From assembly GCF_001006045.1 (NCBI RefSeq), contig NZ_CP011267.1, forward strand, positions 1,364,001 to 1,428,000: a stretch of DNA of 64,000 bases, given 5' to 3'. Under the pieces are notes generated by a model, which worked only from the letters and a program-made list of their open reading frames with translations, did no database searches and was not told where the DNA came from. This document shows, one piece after another, positions 62,340 through 64,000 of the stretch (position 1 is the first letter of the stretch; every line of letters begins with the position of its first letter). The position numbers and the translations under genes are program-made. This DNA comes from Geoglobus ahangari (GTDB lineage Archaea; Halobacteriota; Archaeoglobi; Archaeoglobales; Archaeoglobaceae).

Positions 62340-62696
62340 TTAAACCACCTCCACCTCTATTATGTTCCCCTCCGGGTCATAGGCTCTCCAGCATTTTCTG
62401 CAGTAGGGGTAGTGAATGATGATGTGCACCCTGCCGTAAGAGGCGAAGGTCGAGAGATCTTCCGGGGATGGAGTAGGGTTCGAGGAGGGATGGCTGTGGA
62501 CGGTGCCGTAGATCCTCATGCCCAAGGGTATCAGAGACGTGTCGAAGCTCGCGTAGTTCTCGCCCTGCTGGAAGGGGATGTAGACGAACTCCTCTATTAC
62601 TCCCTTCTTTCCCGTGAGCAGCGCGAAGAACTCGTGGGGGTGGTTCTCCCTCGCAATCTCAAGCAAAGCTTCGAGGAGATCTCTTCTGATCTTCAC
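62340..62696 (-). CDS. JAB1/MPN (JAMM) domain metalloprotease
   Basis: 118 residues, the size of AfJAMM of A. fulgidus and clearly related. Zinc site HSHPSSNPTPSPEDL (HxH...SxxD) with the catalytic Glu near HEFFALLTG at residue 21. It would remove ubiquitin-like SAMP proteins or process sulfur carriers. ATGA overlaps the hisC stop, so it is cotranscribed with a histidine gene. Substrate inferred from family. Confidence 0.9.
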   Translation of the reverse strand: MKIRRDLLEALLEIARENHPHEFFALLTGKKGVIEEFVYIPFQQGENYASFDTSLIPLGMRIYGTVHSHPSSNPTPSPEDLSTFASYGRVHIIIHYPYCRKCWRAYDPEGNIIEVEVV

Positions 62697-63706
62697 AACC
62701 CGCTCACCACCTCGAGGAACCTGTCGTTCTCCTCCTTCCTCCCAACCGTAACTCTGAAATGCGGCCCATCAAGCCCCTCCAGACCCGTCACATCCCTCAC
62801 GAGAACTCCCTCTTCCATGAGCCGCTCTGATATGTCTGGAACGTCGTGCTTCACAAGCAGGAAGTTCGCGCTGCTCTCGTAGACGTAGAACCTCTTCTCA
62901 AGTTCCCTTCTCATCCTCTCCCTCTCGCTCAGGATCATCTCTGCAACTCTTCTGTAGTATTCAACGCTTTTGAGAGCCTCTACTGCCGCTATCTGGCCGA
63001 GCATTGAGAGTGAGAACGGGTTTCTGATCTTCTCTATGGCTCTAACCACCTTCTCGTCAGCTATCGCGTAGCCGACCCTCATTCCCGCGAGGCCAAAAAA
63101 CTTTGAGAAGCTCCTGAGCACTATCAGGTTGTCGTAGTGTTCGAGCAGGTCTGCACAGCTCGTCCCGGAGAACTCACAGTAAGCTTCGTCCACCACAACG
63201 TACTCGAAGTTCTGGAGGAACTCCTCGATCACCTTTCTCTCCACAACATTGCCCGTGGGGTTGTTGGGACTGCACAGGAACGCGAGCTTTCCCCTCTCGT
63301 AGCACCCGTCGATCCTGTAGCCCTCATAAACTCTCGTCTCCAAGCTTGCCTCCCTCAGCATAGAATACATGACGTACATGGTGTAGGATGGCATGGGCAC
63401 GAAGACCTTGTCGAGCGGGTCGAGCAGGATGTCTGTGACGAGCCTGATGATGTCTGATGCACCGGATGAGACTGCTATGTTTTCCACACCAAAGCCCGTG
63501 TACTCGGAAATGGCTTTTTTGAGCTCCCGGTAATAGGGAGAGGGGTAGCGGTTTATTTTGAAGATGTTGTTCTTAATCGCGGCTATCACATTTTCAGCCG
63601 GAGGATACGGGTTCTCGTTGGAGGCGAGCTGAATAACCTCCCTGTCAAAGTCCTCGGGAAATGGACCGGGATCGTATTCGTTGATAAAGTCAACAACTCT
63701 GCGCAT
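62693..63706 (-). CDS. hisC: Histidinol-phosphate aminotransferase
   Basis: 337 residues. PLP enzyme of fold type I: LASNENPYPPAENV, VSSGASDIIRLVTD, FLCSPNNPTGNVVE, VVDEAYCEFSG and the PLP-Lys in LRSFSKFFGLAGMRVGYA, then PHFRVTVGRKEEND. It converts imidazole acetol phosphate to histidinol phosphate. First gene before the JAMM gene (4-base overlap). Confidence 0.93.
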   Translation of the reverse strand: MRRVVDFINEYDPGPFPEDFDREVIQLASNENPYPPAENVIAAIKNNIFKINRYPSPYYRELKKAISEYTGFGVENIAVSSGASDIIRLVTDILLDPLDKVFVPMPSYTMYVMYSMLREASLETRVYEGYRIDGCYERGKLAFLCSPNNPTGNVVERKVIEEFLQNFEYVVVDEAYCEFSGTSCADLLEHYDNLIVLRSFSKFFGLAGMRVGYAIADEKVVRAIEKIRNPFSLSMLGQIAAVEALKSVEYYRRVAEMILSERERMRRELEKRFYVYESSANFLLVKHDVPDISERLMEEGVLVRDVTGLEGLDGPHFRVTVGRKEENDRFLEVVSGL

Positions 63707-63822
63707 AGCACTACTCGCTTTAGAGGGTTTTAAGCGTTGCCATACAAAGATGCACGTGTGGTTCTGTATGCGTATAATTCACAATATTTAAATAACCTTC
63801 CCGAGTGTTTTAGCCGATTGTT

Positions 63823-64000
63823 ATGTGCGGGATAGTCGGCATACTCTCTAAGGAGAAGAGGGACGACCTCGGCGCAATCGTCATCGAGATGATGAACAGG
63901 CTGCAGCACAGGGGGCGAGATGGGGCCGGTGTTGCGCTTTACGGAGGCCTTGACCTCAAAGAGAACGAGTACCTGATGAGGGTCGAGATTCAGGGCGAAG
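63823..64000 (+). CDS. Class II glutamine amidotransferase domain (partial)
   Basis: The start of a gene that runs off the right edge, 59 residues seen. MCGIVGILSKEKR has the catalytic Cys2, and MMNRLQHRGRDGAGVALYGG is typical of amidotransferases related to glutamate synthase (GltB N-terminal) or PurF. The spacing looks more like the archaeal stand-alone GltS amidotransferase subunit, but PurF is not excluded. A TATA (ATATTTAAATAAC) about 37 bases upstream may drive it. Confidence 0.85.
   Translation, partial: MCGIVGILSKEKRDDLGAIVIEMMNRLQHRGRDGAGVALYGGLDLKENEYLMRVEIQGE

Overview
The window looks like chromosome from an archaeon of the order Archaeoglobales. The archaeal markers are an archaeal-type PEP carboxylase, SRP54, archaeal CoaD, a single-chain RNase HII, PEF-CTERM surface proteins, an F420-type (LLM) oxidoreductase, and TATA boxes 25-30 nt before many start codons. 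Several genes match families known from Archaeoglobus fulgidus: CopA/CopB, PflD/PflC, a small JAMM protease, the AF_0612-type aspartic protease, and hydroxyacyl-CoA dehydrogenase/enoyl-CoA hydratase fusions. Most genes have GC-rich codon use, which would suit a relatively GC-rich genus such as Geoglobus, but I cannot fix the genus from this window.

Layout. 0-2 kb: DUF84 NTPase and a radical SAM (SPL-like) gene. 2-7.2 kb: a large secreted beta-helix (NosD-like) gene broken by two 1-base frameshifts. 7.3-12 kb: a fatty-acid beta-oxidation operon with a divergent Lrp regulator. 12.5-15 kb: an LLM oxidoreductase and an acetamidase/formamidase. 15-16.9 kb: an AT-rich island (DUF4258/DUF2283 pair and a coiled-coil membrane protein) ending at tRNA-Met. 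17-23 kb: hisH, a penicillin-acylase-family hydrolase, and a biotin ECF transporter (bioY, double ATPase, T component). 23-31 kb: MBL hydrolase, SRP54, an RHH/aspartic protease pair, RNase HII, VapBC, a UbiD-type decarboxylase and small genes. 31.4-38.9 kb: a cobalamin (corrin ring) cluster: cobA, cbiX, cbiE, then cbiT-L-F-G-H-C-D, with a NapH-like membrane ferredoxin gene in the middle. cbiJ is not present. 38.9-42.6 kb: an HDAC-family deacetylase and a GNAT/acyl-CoA synthetase (Pat-like) protein. 42.8-46 kb: a glycyl radical enzyme and its activase. 46-48.4 kb: a second AT-rich island (MntA/HepT, a frameshifted beta-helix gene, unknown small genes, a gene fragment) ending at tRNA-Cys. 48.4-53.5 kb: ppcA, a small cytochrome-like lipoprotein, gatB, coaD, a galT-like gene. 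53.6-60.3 kb: glnA and the copper export genes (SHOCT protein, copB, copA). 60.3-64 kb: a secreted NHL-type PEF-CTERM protein, tRNA with anticodon CAU (probably Ile2), a JAMM protease, hisC, and the start of a class II glutamine amidotransferase.

Metabolic picture. The genes fit an anaerobic heterotroph that oxidises fatty acids and possibly hydrocarbons (beta-oxidation operon, PflD-like enzyme). It makes its own corrinoid, imports biotin, exports copper, and has a cell surface with archaeosortase-processed proteins. Operons are tightly packed with 4-base stop/start overlaps. Single and first genes often look leaderless, while operon-internal genes tend to carry Shine-Dalgarno sequences.

The least explained parts are the two AT-rich islands next to tRNA genes, the RHH/DTGF-protease pair, possible non-canonical starts (ATA in cbiG, CTG in the ECF ATPase), a cytochrome-like protein with a CXCH rather than CXXCH motif, and several clear palindromic operator candidates.
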